Shown here: positions 27,187-36,993 of the stretch, one piece after another | Layout: every line of letters begins with the position of its first letter | Position numbering within the stretch: the first letter of the stretch is position 1 | Assembly (NCBI GenBank): GCA_025141835.1 | Contig: CP081102.1 | Location: 186,001-250,000 of the forward strand | Source: Rhodobacteraceae bacterium M385 | GTDB lineage: Bacteria > Pseudomonadota > Alphaproteobacteria > Rhodobacterales > Rhodobacteraceae | Direction of reading: 5' to 3' | Length of the DNA stretch: 64,000 bases | Position numbers and translations under genes: made by a program | Notes under the pieces: generated by a model | What the model was told of the DNA's origin: nothing | The model's database searches: none | Seen by the model: the letters and a program-made list of their open reading frames with translations, nothing else

Positions 27187-27912
27187 ATGCGCTTTCCATC
27201 CCCCCTTGTTCCTGCCCGCCTTCTGCGCCGTTACAAACGGTTTCTGTCTGATGCGGTGTTGGACGACGGGACCGAGATCACCGCCCATTGCCCCAACCCC
27301 GGCGCAATGCTGGGCCTGAAGGACGACGGCGCGCGAATTTGGCTGCTGCCCAATGACGACTCAAAGAAGAAGCTGAAATACGGCTGGCGGCTGGTGGAGC
27401 TTCCCGACGGGCACTTTGCGGGCATCGATGCGGGCCTATCCAACACCTTGGTGAAAGAAGCGCTGACCGAGGGCCGGATTGAGGCGCTTCTTGGCTACTC
27501 CAGCATTAAGCCGGAACAGAAATACGGGGATGAAAGCTCTCGGATCGACTTCCTTTTGTCGGAACCGGGCCGCCCCGATGCCTATGTGGAGGTCAAGAAT
27601 TGCCACCTCCGGCGCGAGGGCGATTGGGCCGAGTTTCCCGATTGCGTGACCGCGCGGGGGGCCAAACACCTGCGCGAGCTTACGAAAATTGCACAATCCG
27701 GGGGGCGGGCCGTGATGCTTTATGTGGTGCAACGCACCGATTGCAGCCGCTTCCGCCTCGCCCCTGATTTGGACCCGGCCTATGCGCAGGCCTTTGACGC
27801 GGCCCGCGATGCGGGGGTAGAGGTTATCTGCCACGGCACCGATATCACGACCGAAGGCATCACCCTGACAGGCCCGATGCCCGTTGATCCGGCCCGGCAA
27901 TTCCCCGGTTAA
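27187..27912 (+). CDS. sfsA: DNA/RNA nuclease SfsA
   Basis: A 241-residue SfsA protein, originally named as a sugar fermentation stimulator and related to restriction-type nucleases. Conserved blocks are visible: FLSDAVLDDG, TAHCPNPGAMLGL, SRIDFLL with YVEVKNCHL (PD-(D/E)xK-like core), and AVMLYVVQRTDC. The start ATG at 27187 has no clear ribosome binding site and may be close to the transcription start. It is divergent from the MoCF gene. Confidence 0.93.
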   Translation: MRFPSPLVPARLLRRYKRFLSDAVLDDGTEITAHCPNPGAMLGLKDDGARIWLLPNDDSKKKLKYGWRLVELPDGHFAGIDAGLSNTLVKEALTEGRIEALLGYSSIKPEQKYGDESSRIDFLLSEPGRPDAYVEVKNCHLRREGDWAEFPDCVTARGAKHLRELTKIAQSGGRAVMLYVVQRTDCSRFRLAPDLDPAYAQAFDAARDAGVEVICHGTDITTEGITLTGPMPVDPARQFPG

Positions 27913-28003
27913 GGCACCTGCGGGCGCTTGCCCTAAGCCATCACTGGCAATTTGCGAAAAGCGGGCCTATTTAGGGCCAAGACACGGGCGATGGAGACTT
28001 CCC

Positions 28004-28813
28004 TTGGACGATTTCAAAGGCCGCCTGACGAAGGACGGCATCCGCATTCACCAAACCGTAGATTTCGCCGGCATGCGCCAGGCGGGTGCGCTGGCGGCTG
28101 ACATTCTGGACCGGATCGCGCCTTTGGTCGTGCCCGGTGTCACGACCGCCGCCCTTGATGCGCAGATCGAGGCTTGGGTGAATGAAGCCGGGGCCAAATC
28201 CGCCACCATCGGCTATCGTGGCTATAAGCATGCCAGCTGCATCAGCATCAACCATGTGGTGTGCCACGGCATCCCTAGCGAAAAGAAGCTGAAGGACGGC
28301 GATATCGTGAATATCGACGTGACGGTGATTGTGGATGGCTGGTTCGGGGATACCTCTCGGATGTATGTGGCGGGCAATTTGCCTCGCAAGGCCGAGCGGT
28401 TGATCCAGGTGACCCATGACGCGCTGTTCAAAGGCATCGAAGTGGTGAAACCCGGCAAGACCTTTGGCGATATCGGTTACGCGATTCAGTCCTTCGCCGA
28501 AGGCAAGCGCATGTCCGTTGTGCGTGACTTCTGCGGCCACGGTCTGGGGCAGGTGTTCCACTCTCCGCCCAACGTTCTGCACTACGGACGTCCCGGCACG
28601 GGCCCCGTGCTGGAAGAGGGCATGTTCTTCACCATTGAACCGATGCTGAACCTCGGGCGCCCGGAAACCAAAGTGCTGTCCGATGATTGGACGGCTGTGA
28701 CACGGGACAAATCCCTGTCCGCGCAGTTCGAGCATTCCATCGGCGTCACAGCGGACGGGTTCGAGATCTTTACCCTCTCTCCGTCAGGCCGGTTCCACCC
28801 GACCTACGGCTAA
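28004..28813 (+). CDS. map: Type I methionine aminopeptidase
   Basis: Map removes the initiator methionine from new proteins. The 269-residue enzyme has the five metal ligands in IVNIDVTVIVDGWFGDT (two Asp), CGHGLGQVFH (His), TIEPML (Glu) and FEHSIG (Glu). The start is taken as TTG at 28004, preceded by GGAGA at six bases; a longer frame from 27884 would run into the end of sfsA. The N-terminus LDDFKGRLTKDGIRIH fits alphaproteobacterial Map proteins. Confidence 0.94.
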   Translation: MDDFKGRLTKDGIRIHQTVDFAGMRQAGALAADILDRIAPLVVPGVTTAALDAQIEAWVNEAGAKSATIGYRGYKHASCISINHVVCHGIPSEKKLKDGDIVNIDVTVIVDGWFGDTSRMYVAGNLPRKAERLIQVTHDALFKGIEVVKPGKTFGDIGYAIQSFAEGKRMSVVRDFCGHGLGQVFHSPPNVLHYGRPGTGPVLEEGMFFTIEPMLNLGRPETKVLSDDWTAVTRDKSLSAQFEHSIGVTADGFEIFTLSPSGRFHPTYG

Positions 28814-28874
28814 GGTTTGACGCAGATCGCTGACCTGCCCTAGGATTTGAGCCTTCAAACCCTAGGATATTCTT

Positions 28875-29570
28875 ATGCGCATTGCAGTTCTGCTCGCCAC
28901 CCTTTGCCTCACCGGTCCTGCGAGTGCCCAATCCGTGCAATTGGGTGCTGAGGGAAGCGCGTTCAACCCGCTGACCATAGCGGCGTTTGACGAGATGGCG
29001 CCCTACACTCTCGATCAATTTTTCGCCGAGACCCACGGCGTGGACGTGCGAACGCCCGTCACCTTCCTCGTGCCGGGGCACTTCGGTCTACATGTCGCCA
29101 GCGATGCCGCGCCAAGCACTGGGGCCACCGTTGTCTTTGGCTTCCACCAAGAGGCGACCCAGTCGCAACCTCGTGCCTATCTGGAAGATATTCAGATCAC
29201 CGGGTTCGGCCTGCCGCTTTTTGAAGACGCCGAAAATCCGGTCCACGCGCGTCGGATCTACGCGGCCAGCTATTTGGAAACAGAGCTCTTTCCGCAATGG
29301 GCAAGCCGCTTTGAGCAGGCTGAAATCTATGCGATTGAAGCGATTGAGCTGGGTAACGCGGTGGGCGCGCTTCAGCTTGTGGCGGGATATTATGATCAGG
29401 ACGCAGGCGATAACATGATGCTGCGCGCGGTCATCCTGCCGCACCCGGACCGCATCTCGGGGTACATGGCGCTTGCCAGCATCAACCTCGATCTGGTGCC
29501 CGTCACCAACCCCGAGTCTCTCGCTCAGACCTTAACCGGGCAGTTGTTGTCCAGTTGGCAGTTCCAATAA
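28875..29570 (+). CDS. Exported protein of unknown function
   Basis: A 231-residue protein with a signal peptide (RIAVLLATLCLTGPASAQ) and no further membrane segment, so periplasmic. I do not recognise a domain. The body contains two segments (ATVVFGFHQEATQ and MLRAVILPHPDRISGYMALASI) that look like beta strands of a compact domain, and there is no cysteine outside the signal peptide. An AGGAT ribosome binding site lies seven bases before the ATG. It is 61 bp after map and may be cotranscribed. Confidence 0.75.
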   Translation: MRIAVLLATLCLTGPASAQSVQLGAEGSAFNPLTIAAFDEMAPYTLDQFFAETHGVDVRTPVTFLVPGHFGLHVASDAAPSTGATVVFGFHQEATQSQPRAYLEDIQITGFGLPLFEDAENPVHARRIYAASYLETELFPQWASRFEQAEIYAIEAIELGNAVGALQLVAGYYDQDAGDNMMLRAVILPHPDRISGYMALASINLDLVPVTNPESLAQTLTGQLLSSWQFQ

Positions 29571-29622
29571 GCGCACTCGTAGGGCTAACGATCTGTTAAC
29601 CATTTGGCTGCAAGCTAAGCCC

Positions 29623-30396
29623 ATGTCCGATCAACCCACCTTCTCCTTTGATGAGGCATCGCCTCGGTTCGTTGACGCCGCCCCGGTGGCGCCTCGCAAG
29701 GCCGCAGGCCCCTCTAAAGGGGCCGAAGATCACCGCCTCAAACACCGCGATCGCCTGCGCGCGCGCTTTACTGAAGGCGGCGCCGATGCCGTGCCGGATT
29801 ATGAATTGCTGGAAATGATCCTCTACGGCGCAATCCTGCGGGGCGATACCAAACCGCTTGCCAAACGCCTCATCGCCCAGTTCGGCGACCTCAACCACGT
29901 CCTCGCCGCGCCCGAGGCTCGCCTGAAAGAGGTGGACGGCGTCGGCGCCAAAGTCATCTTCCAACTCAAACTGATCGAGGCGACAGGCCACCGCATGGCC
30001 CGTGCCAAGGTGATCCAGAAGCCAATCCTGTCGTCCTGGGATGCGCTGCTAGATTATTGCCAAACCGCCATGGCCCACCGCGATCTGGAACAATTCCGCG
30101 TCCTCTATCTGGATCGTAAGAACGTCCTCGTCGCGGACGAGGCGCAAGCCAACGGCACCGTTGATCACGTCCCCGTCTACCCCCGTGAGGTCGTCAAACG
30201 CGCCCTGGAACTTAACGCCACGGCCCTGATCCTCGTGCACAACCACCCCTCAGGCGACCCAACTCCTTCCGAGGCTGACGTGCAAATGACCTTCGCCATG
30301 CGCGATGCTGCCGGTGTCTTCAACATCGCCATCCACGATCACCTCGTTATCGGCAAAGCCCGTGAACTCAGCTTCCGGGCGGAAGGTTACCTCTAA
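29623..30396 (+). CDS. radC: RadC/JAB-domain protein
   Basis: A 257-residue RadC family protein. An N-terminal helix-hairpin-helix-like region (LKEVDGVGAKVIFQLKLIE) precedes a JAB metalloprotease-fold domain with the signature LVHNHPSGDPTPSEAD. Despite the old name its link to DNA repair is weak; the domain is often tied to mobile DNA or DNA processing. The start has a poor ribosome binding site. A dispersed repeat with a hairpin follows. Confidence 0.93.
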   Translation: MSDQPTFSFDEASPRFVDAAPVAPRKAAGPSKGAEDHRLKHRDRLRARFTEGGADAVPDYELLEMILYGAILRGDTKPLAKRLIAQFGDLNHVLAAPEARLKEVDGVGAKVIFQLKLIEATGHRMARAKVIQKPILSSWDALLDYCQTAMAHRDLEQFRVLYLDRKNVLVADEAQANGTVDHVPVYPREVVKRALELNATALILVHNHPSGDPTPSEADVQMTFAMRDAAGVFNIAIHDHLVIGKARELSFRAEGYL

Positions 30397-30409
30397 CGCG
30401 GCTCCCTCC

Positions 30410-30454
30410 TTCATCTTGGCAAATACACCTCCGGGGTCTGGGGCAGCGCCCCAG
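30410..30454 (+). repeat. Dispersed intergenic repeat, copy C, with hairpin
   Basis: TTCATCTTGGCAAATACACC at 30410-30429 is followed by the hairpin CTGGGGC-AGC-GCCCCAG at 30438-30454. It lies between convergent radC and the substrate-binding/OmpA gene and may terminate transcription. Rhodobacterales genomes commonly carry such repeats at gene ends. Confidence 0.6.
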
Positions 30455-30485
30455 TCCGCCGCTCACACCACATGGAACGCCCGCT

Positions 30486-32027
30486 CTAATCCAACCACAC
30501 TTCGACCCTCCGATTCACCGCTCGGCCCCAATCGGTGTCGTCGCAGGCCATCGGCATCGCTTCCCCAAAGCCCACGGAAACCATCTCGACCCGCTCGCTC
30601 CCCGCGATCCCTGCGGCCACAACAGCATCCCTCACAACCCCAGCCCTGCGCAGCGATAGCCGTGCATTCACCACCGATGGTCCGTCACTGTCCGAGAAGC
30701 CCGCAAAAATCAGCTGACGCCCGTCAAACACCCCGCGCTCCACCGCCGCAGCCAACCGCCCGACCGAGGCTCGGGACTGAATGTCCAACTCCGCCCCGCC
30801 GGGGTTGAACCGCAGTGTCGTGGACAAGCGCTCAGCCGTGCCCAACACCTCCATCACATGCTGGAGATCGTCCAGTTCCACATCCTCTCCCGCTGCGCGG
30901 ATGGCGTTGCCAAGCCTCTCTCCCTGCAATGCCAGCGGCGTGCGGGTCAGCAATTGGTTCACGAATCCCGCCTCCGCCACATGGGTTTCGGCCAGTTCGG
31001 TTTCCGTAAACGCCAGAAATTGCCGCACCAGCAGCGGCAGGCGACGGGGCGCAAGGTACATGTAGACCGGTGCCGTCAGGGGGTAATCTTCGGCCTTTAC
31101 CGCATCGACACTGGCGCTGAGCGGGAAGCCACATTGCCCGACCAACGGCACCGCACGGGCCGCGCCCACGCCAGATCGCGCGGTGATGCCCACCGCATAG
31201 GCATCGTGGGCGACGGCAATCGCCAAGGCCTCGGCGCTGTCGTGGCGAATGATCTCTGGCCCCGCTTCGGCGTCCGAGGGCAACAGCACCCGTGTCTCAA
31301 AGGCTTGCGACAGGCCCAAGCCGGGGGCCAGCATATGCAAGGCGACCGGCGCGTCGGGGCCGCCTAATTCCTGCCAGTTCACCACCTCTCCCGAAAACAA
31401 CCGCGCCACATCTGGCAGTGACAACGCGTCGATCGGGTTCTGCGGAGAGACCACCGGCACCAGCGCATCCAGTGCCAAAACGCGCACCCGGTCGTCCAGT
31501 GGCGGGTCGTCAGGGCTCGCGGCCTCGGAGGCGGCCACTTCGGCGCGGGAAGGCTCGCGCAGGGCCAGCGCGATATCCGCCTCATCGTTCAGCAGCGCCA
31601 GAAACCCGTCATCGGTGCTGCCCGGCGTCACAGCGAAGCGCGCCGCCGCAGATCCATCGGCGCGGTGCAAGACGTATATCGGCCCGTCCTCCACCACTAT
31701 CTGCATCCCTTGGGATTGCGCGAAGGCCTCTAACAGCTCCGGCAACAGCCCCTCGGCCACCGTTGCGGTGCCTGCCACGCGGGCTTCGGCCACGAAGTTG
31801 GTCAAATCCGGGCACCCCGGTCCGGCGCAGGACACGCCTTCTGCCGATACGGTCAACGCGCCATAGACCGTGTCCAAGCGATAGAACGCCCCGTCGTAAG
31901 AGATCAGGTTGCCTTCAAGCTCTACCGACCCGTCCAGCGAGCGCAATTCCACATCCTGTGCGGCGACAGGCCCGATCAGGCATGAAAAAAGGGCGGCCCC
32001 AAGGACCGCCCAAAGATGCTTCGACAT
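30486..32027 (-). CDS. Exported substrate-binding/OmpA fusion protein
   Basis: A 513-residue protein: signal peptide at 1-23 (GPVAAQ), a PstS-like type 2 periplasmic binding domain at about 90-340 (phosphate-binding-like LPDVARLFSGEVVNWQELGG), and a C-terminal OmpA domain with LIFAGFSDSDG and NRRVEVWLD that should tether it to peptidoglycan. This layout makes a wall-anchored binding protein rather than a transporter part. No transporter genes are near. The upstream gene at 32050 is 22 bases away and likely cotranscribed. Confidence 0.85.
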   Translation of the reverse strand: MSKHLWAVLGAALFSCLIGPVAAQDVELRSLDGSVELEGNLISYDGAFYRLDTVYGALTVSAEGVSCAGPGCPDLTNFVAEARVAGTATVAEGLLPELLEAFAQSQGMQIVVEDGPIYVLHRADGSAAARFAVTPGSTDDGFLALLNDEADIALALREPSRAEVAASEAASPDDPPLDDRVRVLALDALVPVVSPQNPIDALSLPDVARLFSGEVVNWQELGGPDAPVALHMLAPGLGLSQAFETRVLLPSDAEAGPEIIRHDSAEALAIAVAHDAYAVGITARSGVGAARAVPLVGQCGFPLSASVDAVKAEDYPLTAPVYMYLAPRRLPLLVRQFLAFTETELAETHVAEAGFVNQLLTRTPLALQGERLGNAIRAAGEDVELDDLQHVMEVLGTAERLSTTLRFNPGGAELDIQSRASVGRLAAAVERGVFDGRQLIFAGFSDSDGPSVVNARLSLRRAGVVRDAVVAAGIAGSERVEMVSVGFGEAMPMACDDTDWGRAVNRRVEVWLD

Positions 32028-32049
32028 GCGAAAACCCGGTGCAATGGCC

Positions 32050-33051
32050 TCAATTCAAGGCGAGTCTCAGGTCGTCCAGCAAGTTTTGCAAGACCAGAAC
32101 GTCACCGACGGCGTCGCAGGAGGGAACGGTGAAGGTCAGCTCGGTCACATCAACAGGATTGCCCGCCTCGGCCCGCAGGGTCTGGGCCAGCACGTTGCGG
32201 GTGCAATTGGCCTGCGTCACGGGCGCATCAATCGACAAGCGTACGCTGTCGCCTTCGCGCAGGGTGGCGCGGGGCAGGGTGTAGATCTGCGCAACACTGA
32301 CGCCCGTATCCACCGTGGTCAGAAAGCCGCCATCGCCGGAAGTCGCAGCCTCGGGGCTTGCGGGGGCATCTTGCCAAACGTGGCCCGGCTCTCCGAAGGC
32401 GGCGCCGAATTCCATCGCGTGCAATTCCAACCCCATGTCGCCCAACCAGCTTAGCCCGATCCGGTCATAGTCGCGCAGATCAGGCAGGCCGACCAGGACG
32501 GTCTCTGTCAGGTCATCTTCAAAACTGACCGAGAAGAAGGCAGGCGTCTCAAAGGCGGGGATATCAAGAGTCAGCAGGCCAAGGGCATCGGTGTTGGCGA
32601 TGAACTGCAAGCCAGAGTGTTCAATCGTGACCGCTGCATCAGTCCGGCAGGGGGCCATCACATCCAACGCCACCATGGCCGCTGGCATTGCGGTTGCACT
32701 GACCGAGACATCGCAGGGCAGGCCGAGGGGGCTAAGCTCTGTCTCTTCAGTGATCGGGGCACTGGGCGTGGGCAATGGGTCGTCGAAAGAGGCCGGGATA
32801 ACCGTCGCCTCGGGGGCAAGCGTTTGCTCTGCCATCGGCAGGGTCACGTCACTTTGCTCGATCACCGGTAATTGCGGGGCCATCGACCGGGCAGGGCGCG
32901 AAGACGAGGTTAACGTCTGTTCTTCAACAAAATGATTAATTTCTTGGGATGGATCAGGGCCTTCAATCCAGCCCGATTCCATCGCGTATAAGGCACCGCC
33001 AAGAACCATAGTGCCGCCTGCGGCCACACGAATAACTAGGGAATTCAGCAT
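32050..33051 (-). CDS. Membrane-anchored protein of unknown function
   Basis: A 333-residue protein with an N-terminal hydrophobic anchor (VIRVAAGGTMVLGGALYAM), a proline/acidic-rich linker to about residue 100, and a C-terminal globular part with conserved cysteines (LPCDVSV, MAPCRTDAAV, QANCTRNV, VPSCDAV). The Cys-containing VALDVMAPCRTDAAVTIEHSG block resembles a repeated beta-sandwich seen in roseobacter periplasmic proteins, but I cannot name it. The start at 33051 follows GGTGGAG. It precedes the binding/OmpA fusion gene and may act with it. Confidence 0.7.
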   Translation of the reverse strand: MLNSLVIRVAAGGTMVLGGALYAMESGWIEGPDPSQEINHFVEEQTLTSSSRPARSMAPQLPVIEQSDVTLPMAEQTLAPEATVIPASFDDPLPTPSAPITEETELSPLGLPCDVSVSATAMPAAMVALDVMAPCRTDAAVTIEHSGLQFIANTDALGLLTLDIPAFETPAFFSVSFEDDLTETVLVGLPDLRDYDRIGLSWLGDMGLELHAMEFGAAFGEPGHVWQDAPASPEAATSGDGGFLTTVDTGVSVAQIYTLPRATLREGDSVRLSIDAPVTQANCTRNVLAQTLRAEAGNPVDVTELTFTVPSCDAVGDVLVLQNLLDDLRLALN

Positions 33052-33208
33052 CTCAAAGACACTCCACCTCAAAATCTCCAGAGGTGGGTATCGTTTATCA
33101 CTGGGGCATCATTGTGCCGGAATTGCACGGAATCCGGGGCGGATTGCCCGAAGTCTTCTCAGTTTTGCCGCAAAGGGCGGAACAGCCCCCTGCGGCACCG
33201 ATTCGCGA

Positions 33209-35908
33209 CTATGAAAGCCGTCCGTGGCAATGTTTGAACTTTTTGCCAGACCCGCAGGGGCAATCATCGTTGCGGCCGGGGTTGCCCCATGTGCTCGGGT
33301 CATCCTCAACAAAACCGGGCTTGGCATTGGGCGAAGCGGCAGGTTCAGCCCCCGCACCCGCGGCAGCCTCGGCGGCGGTGGCCTGTTGTTGGCGAAGCTG
33401 TGCCATCAACTGTTCTTGCTGCTCAGGCGTCAGAGGTTGAATGCGGGCCAGACGTTCCGTCACATCGGCACGCAGACCGTCGAGCATGGATTCGAACAGC
33501 GTGAAGCTGTCGGTTTTGTATTCGTTCAGCGGATCACGTTGCGCATAGCCCCGGAACCCCACGACCGACCGCAGATGTTCCAGCGCCAGTAGATGTTCCT
33601 GCCACTTCTGGTCGATGGTTTGCAGCAGAATCTGCTTCTCGATGTTACGCATCTGCTCGGGGCCGAATTGCGCGGCCTTGGAGGCCATATATTCGTCCGC
33701 CGCGCGTTCCAAACGCTCCATCGCTTCTTCTTGGTCAACGCCGTCTTCGTCGGCCCAGGTCTCGATCGGCAGATCGAGCCCAAGCACCTTTTGCGCGGCC
33801 TCTTTCAGGCCCTGTACGTCCCATTGGTCCGCATAGGATTTGGGTGGCATGTAGGTGTCGATCATGTCTTCGATCACCTGATCGCGCATGTCCTTGGCGA
33901 CTTCGGCGATGTCATCGGCACCCATGATGTCCCGGCGCTGGCCGAACACGACCTTGCGCTGGTCGTTCATCACGTCGTCGAACTTCAGCAGTTGCTTACG
34001 GATATCGAAGTTGCGGCCTTCGACCTTCGCTTGCGCACGCTCCAGCGATTTGTTGACCCAAGGGTGAACGATCGCCTCGCCCTCTTTCATGCCAAGCGTG
34101 TTGAGCATTTTGTCCAACCGTTCCGAGCCGAAAATACGCATCAGGTCGTCTTCCAAAGACAGGAAGAAGCTGGATTGGCCGGGGTCGCCCTGGCGACCGG
34201 AACGACCGCGCAGCTGATTGTCGATGCGGCGGCTTTCGTGACGCTCGGTGGCCAGAACATAGAGGCCGCCCGCGTCTTTCACCGCTTGTTCGGCGGCCAC
34301 GTGTTCGGCTTCCATCCGCTCGCGGATTTCTTCGGGATCGGCATCGGGATTGGCGGCGATGGCTTCCATGATCTGGAATTCGAGGTTCCCGCCCAGTTTA
34401 ATATCGGTGCCGCGGCCGGCCATGTTCGTGGCGATGGTGATCGCGCCCAGTTTGCCTGCATCGGCAACGATCTTGGCTTCCTGTTCGTGCTGACGCGCGT
34501 TCAGAATCGAATGGGGCAGGCCCGCTTCGGTCAGCATCTGGCCCAACATCTCGGATTTCTCGATCGAGGTAGTGCCGACCAGAACCGGCTGGCCCTTGGC
34601 GTGGGCTTCGCGGATGGTTTCCACGATGGCGGCGTATTTCTCGGCCCCGGTGCGATAGACGGCATCGTCGTCGTCAATCCGTGCAACGCCGCGGTTGGTG
34701 GGAATTTCCACAACGCCAAGGCCGTAGATGTCGGCAAATTCTTCGGCCTCGGTGGTGGCCGTGCCGGTCATGCCGCCGAGGGTCTTATACAGGCGGAAGT
34801 AGTTCTGGAACGTCACCGAGGCGAGCGTCACGTTCTCGGGCTGGATCTTGCAGCCTTCCTTGGCCTCAATCGCTTGGTGCAGGCCTTCGGACATGCGGCG
34901 TCCGGGCATCATGCGGCCGGTGAATTCATCAACCAGAACAACCTCGCCATCGCGGACGATGTATTCCTTGTCTTTCGAGAACACCTTGTGCGCCCGCAGG
35001 GCGTTGGTCACGTGGTGGACGATGGTGGTGCTTTCGGGATCATAAAGCGACTGGCCTTCAGGCAGGATACCTGCGGCGGAAAGCGTTTCTTCAAGGAAGT
35101 CGTTGCCTTCGTCGGTGAAGGTCGCTTGCCGGGTCTTTTCGTCCAGCGTGTAGTGTTCTTCGCGGACTAGCGGGATGATCTTGTCGATGGACAGATACAA
35201 ATCGCTCCGGTCCTGGGTCGGGCCCGAAATAATCAGCGGCGTCCGCGCCTCGTCGATCAGGATACTGTCAACCTCATCCACAATCGCAAAGTTGTGACCG
35301 CGCTGCGCCATTTCAGCGATCGAACCGCGCATGTTGTCGCGCAGATAATCAAAGCCCAACTCGTTGTTGGTCGCATAGGTAATATCGCAGGCATAGGCTT
35401 GGCGCTTCTCGGCATCGGGCTGGCGCGGGTACACTACGCCAGTGGTCATGCCGAGCGCGGTAAAGACCTTGCCCATCCATTCGCTGTCACGCTTGGCGAG
35501 GTAATCGTTCACCGTCACCACGTGGACGCCTTCGCCGGTCAGCGCGTTCAGATAGGCGGGGAAAGTGGCCACAAGAGTCTTGCCCTCGCCGGTTTTCATC
35601 TCGGCAATGTTGCCACGATGCAGGAACAGACCGCCCATCATCTGCACGTCAAAGGCCCGCAGACCCAAGGCGCGCTTGGCAGCCTCGCGGCAATTGGCAA
35701 AGGCTTCGGGCAGCAGGTCATCAAGGCTTTCGCCGTTCAGGGCGCGGTTACGAAGCTCATCGGTCTTGGCGATGATGCCGGCGTCGTCCAGCGCCTCGAA
35801 CTCGGGCTCCATCTCATTGATCTTCTCGATGATCGGTCGGACGGCTTTCACCATGCGGTCGTTTGGCGATCCAAACACCTTTTTCGCAATCGTTCCCAGT
35901 CCGAGCAT
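33209..35908 (-). CDS. secA: Preprotein translocase subunit SecA
   Basis: SecA is the ATPase that drives protein export through SecYEG. The 899-residue protein has the Walker A motif TGEGKT at 106-111, a DEVD box in [15 protein letters not shown], the preprotein cross-linking and helical scaffold domains, and a C-terminal SEC-C zinc motif [14 protein letters not shown] that binds SecB and phospholipids. Of three clustered start codons the ATG at 35908 has the best-spaced AGAGG. Monocistronic, divergent from the parvulin gene. Confidence 0.97.
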   Translation of the reverse strand: MLGLGTIAKKVFGSPNDRMVKAVRPIIEKINEMEPEFEALDDAGIIAKTDELRNRALNGESLDDLLPEAFANCREAAKRALGLRAFDVQMMGGLFLHRGNIAEMKTGEGKTLVATFPAYLNALTGEGVHVVTVNDYLAKRDSEWMGKVFTALGMTTGVVYPRQPDAEKRQAYACDITYATNNELGFDYLRDNMRGSIAEMAQRGHNFAIVDEVDSILIDEARTPLIISGPTQDRSDLYLSIDKIIPLVREEHYTLDEKTRQATFTDEGNDFLEETLSAAGILPEGQSLYDPESTTIVHHVTNALRAHKVFSKDKEYIVRDGEVVLVDEFTGRMMPGRRMSEGLHQAIEAKEGCKIQPENVTLASVTFQNYFRLYKTLGGMTGTATTEAEEFADIYGLGVVEIPTNRGVARIDDDDAVYRTGAEKYAAIVETIREAHAKGQPVLVGTTSIEKSEMLGQMLTEAGLPHSILNARQHEQEAKIVADAGKLGAITIATNMAGRGTDIKLGGNLEFQIMEAIAANPDADPEEIRERMEAEHVAAEQAVKDAGGLYVLATERHESRRIDNQLRGRSGRQGDPGQSSFFLSLEDDLMRIFGSERLDKMLNTLGMKEGEAIVHPWVNKSLERAQAKVEGRNFDIRKQLLKFDDVMNDQRKVVFGQRRDIMGADDIAEVAKDMRDQVIEDMIDTYMPPKSYADQWDVQGLKEAAQKVLGLDLPIETWADEDGVDQEEAMERLERAADEYMASKAAQFGPEQMRNIEKQILLQTIDQKWQEHLLALEHLRSVVGFRGYAQRDPLNEYKTDSFTLFESMLDGLRADVTERLARIQPLTPEQQEQLMAQLRQQQATAAEAAAGAGAEPAASPNAKPGFVEDDPSTWGNPGRNDDCPCGSGKKFKHCHGRLS

Positions 35909-36132
35909 AGTCATCAACCTCTATCACGACCTCTAAGGCGGGTCGTCGCCGTCTGAACAATTCGTGTGGCCCCTCGGGTTGTTAGACCCTGCGGCGCGGT
36001 CTACCTATAGCGCCAACGGTCAATCCCGGGGCTCGTGTAACCCGTAAGCGAGATAAGGGGCGGCCTGATGATAGTCAACGTAAGGCGATCCTGCCTTTTG
36101 GGATGGTCGCTCCACACAAAGGAATTTCGTCT

Positions 36133-36972
36133 ATGAAGAAGCTTTTAGCCTCGGTCAGCCTTGTCGCAGCTCTTGCCGCTCCGGCCTATGCCGATGGTCA
36201 TGACAGCGCCGAGACCGTTTTGGCCACCGTGAACGGCAATGACATCACCGTGGGCCACCTGATCGCCATGCGTCAGATGTTGCCAGCCGAATACCAGCAA
36301 CTGCCCGATGAGGTGCTGTTTGAAGGCATGCTGGAACAGCTGATCCAACAACAAGTGTTGGCCGATGAAGCCGAAGGCAATGTCACCCGCGCGATGGAGT
36401 TGGGGCTGGAAAACGAACGCCGTGCCTTCCTTGCTGCGATGTATATGGACGATGTCGCCATGGCCGATCTGGGCGACGAAGAACTGCAAGCCGCCTATGA
36501 TGAGGCCTACGGTTCGGTTGAGCCTACCACCGAATACAACGCTGCCCACATCCTTCTGGAAGGTCAGGAAGATGCGGAAAACATGCTGGCCGAGCTGGAA
36601 GCAGGCGCGGATTTCGCGGAACTTGCGGCTGAAAACTCCATTGGCCCCTCGGGTCCGAACGGCGGCGCGTTGGGTTGGTTCACCGCTGGTATGATGGTGC
36701 CCGAATTTGAAGCAGCCGTGTTTGAGTTGGAGCCGGGCGAAGTTTCCGCCCCTGTGCAGACACAATTTGGCTGGCACGTCGTGCTGCTGAACGAGACTCG
36801 TGAACAAGCTGCCCCAACGCTTGAAGATGTCCGCGCCGAGCTGGAAGAGGCCGTGCGCCGCGCCCGCGTCGATGCCCGACTGGAAGAGCTGACCGCGGCG
36901 GCCGATGTCTCCCGCGCAGAAGTGGAGATTGACCCCGCCATGATCCGCAACCTAGACCTGATCGCGGAATAA
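36133..36972 (+). CDS. Periplasmic parvulin-type peptidyl-prolyl isomerase
   Basis: A 279-residue exported foldase. A signal peptide ends at AYADG; a SurA/PrsA-like N-terminal helical region (NGNDITVGHLIAMRQ) precedes a parvulin domain at about 135-230 with AAHILLEGQEDAENMLAEL, GPSGPNGGALGWFTAGMMVPEFE and FGWHVVLLNE. It would help outer-membrane or secreted proteins fold. The start follows AAGGA. argJ begins 21 bases after its stop, so they share a transcript. Confidence 0.9.
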   Translation: MKKLLASVSLVAALAAPAYADGHDSAETVLATVNGNDITVGHLIAMRQMLPAEYQQLPDEVLFEGMLEQLIQQQVLADEAEGNVTRAMELGLENERRAFLAAMYMDDVAMADLGDEELQAAYDEAYGSVEPTTEYNAAHILLEGQEDAENMLAELEAGADFAELAAENSIGPSGPNGGALGWFTAGMMVPEFEAAVFELEPGEVSAPVQTQFGWHVVLLNETREQAAPTLEDVRAELEEAVRRARVDARLEELTAAADVSRAEVEIDPAMIRNLDLIAE

Positions 36973-36993
36973 GCTCAGCAAGGAGAGACGCGC

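Noticed and set aside
33593..35170. Plus-strand frame of about 525 codons inside secA
   Set aside because: Antisense shadow of secA with no start signal and no recognisable domain.
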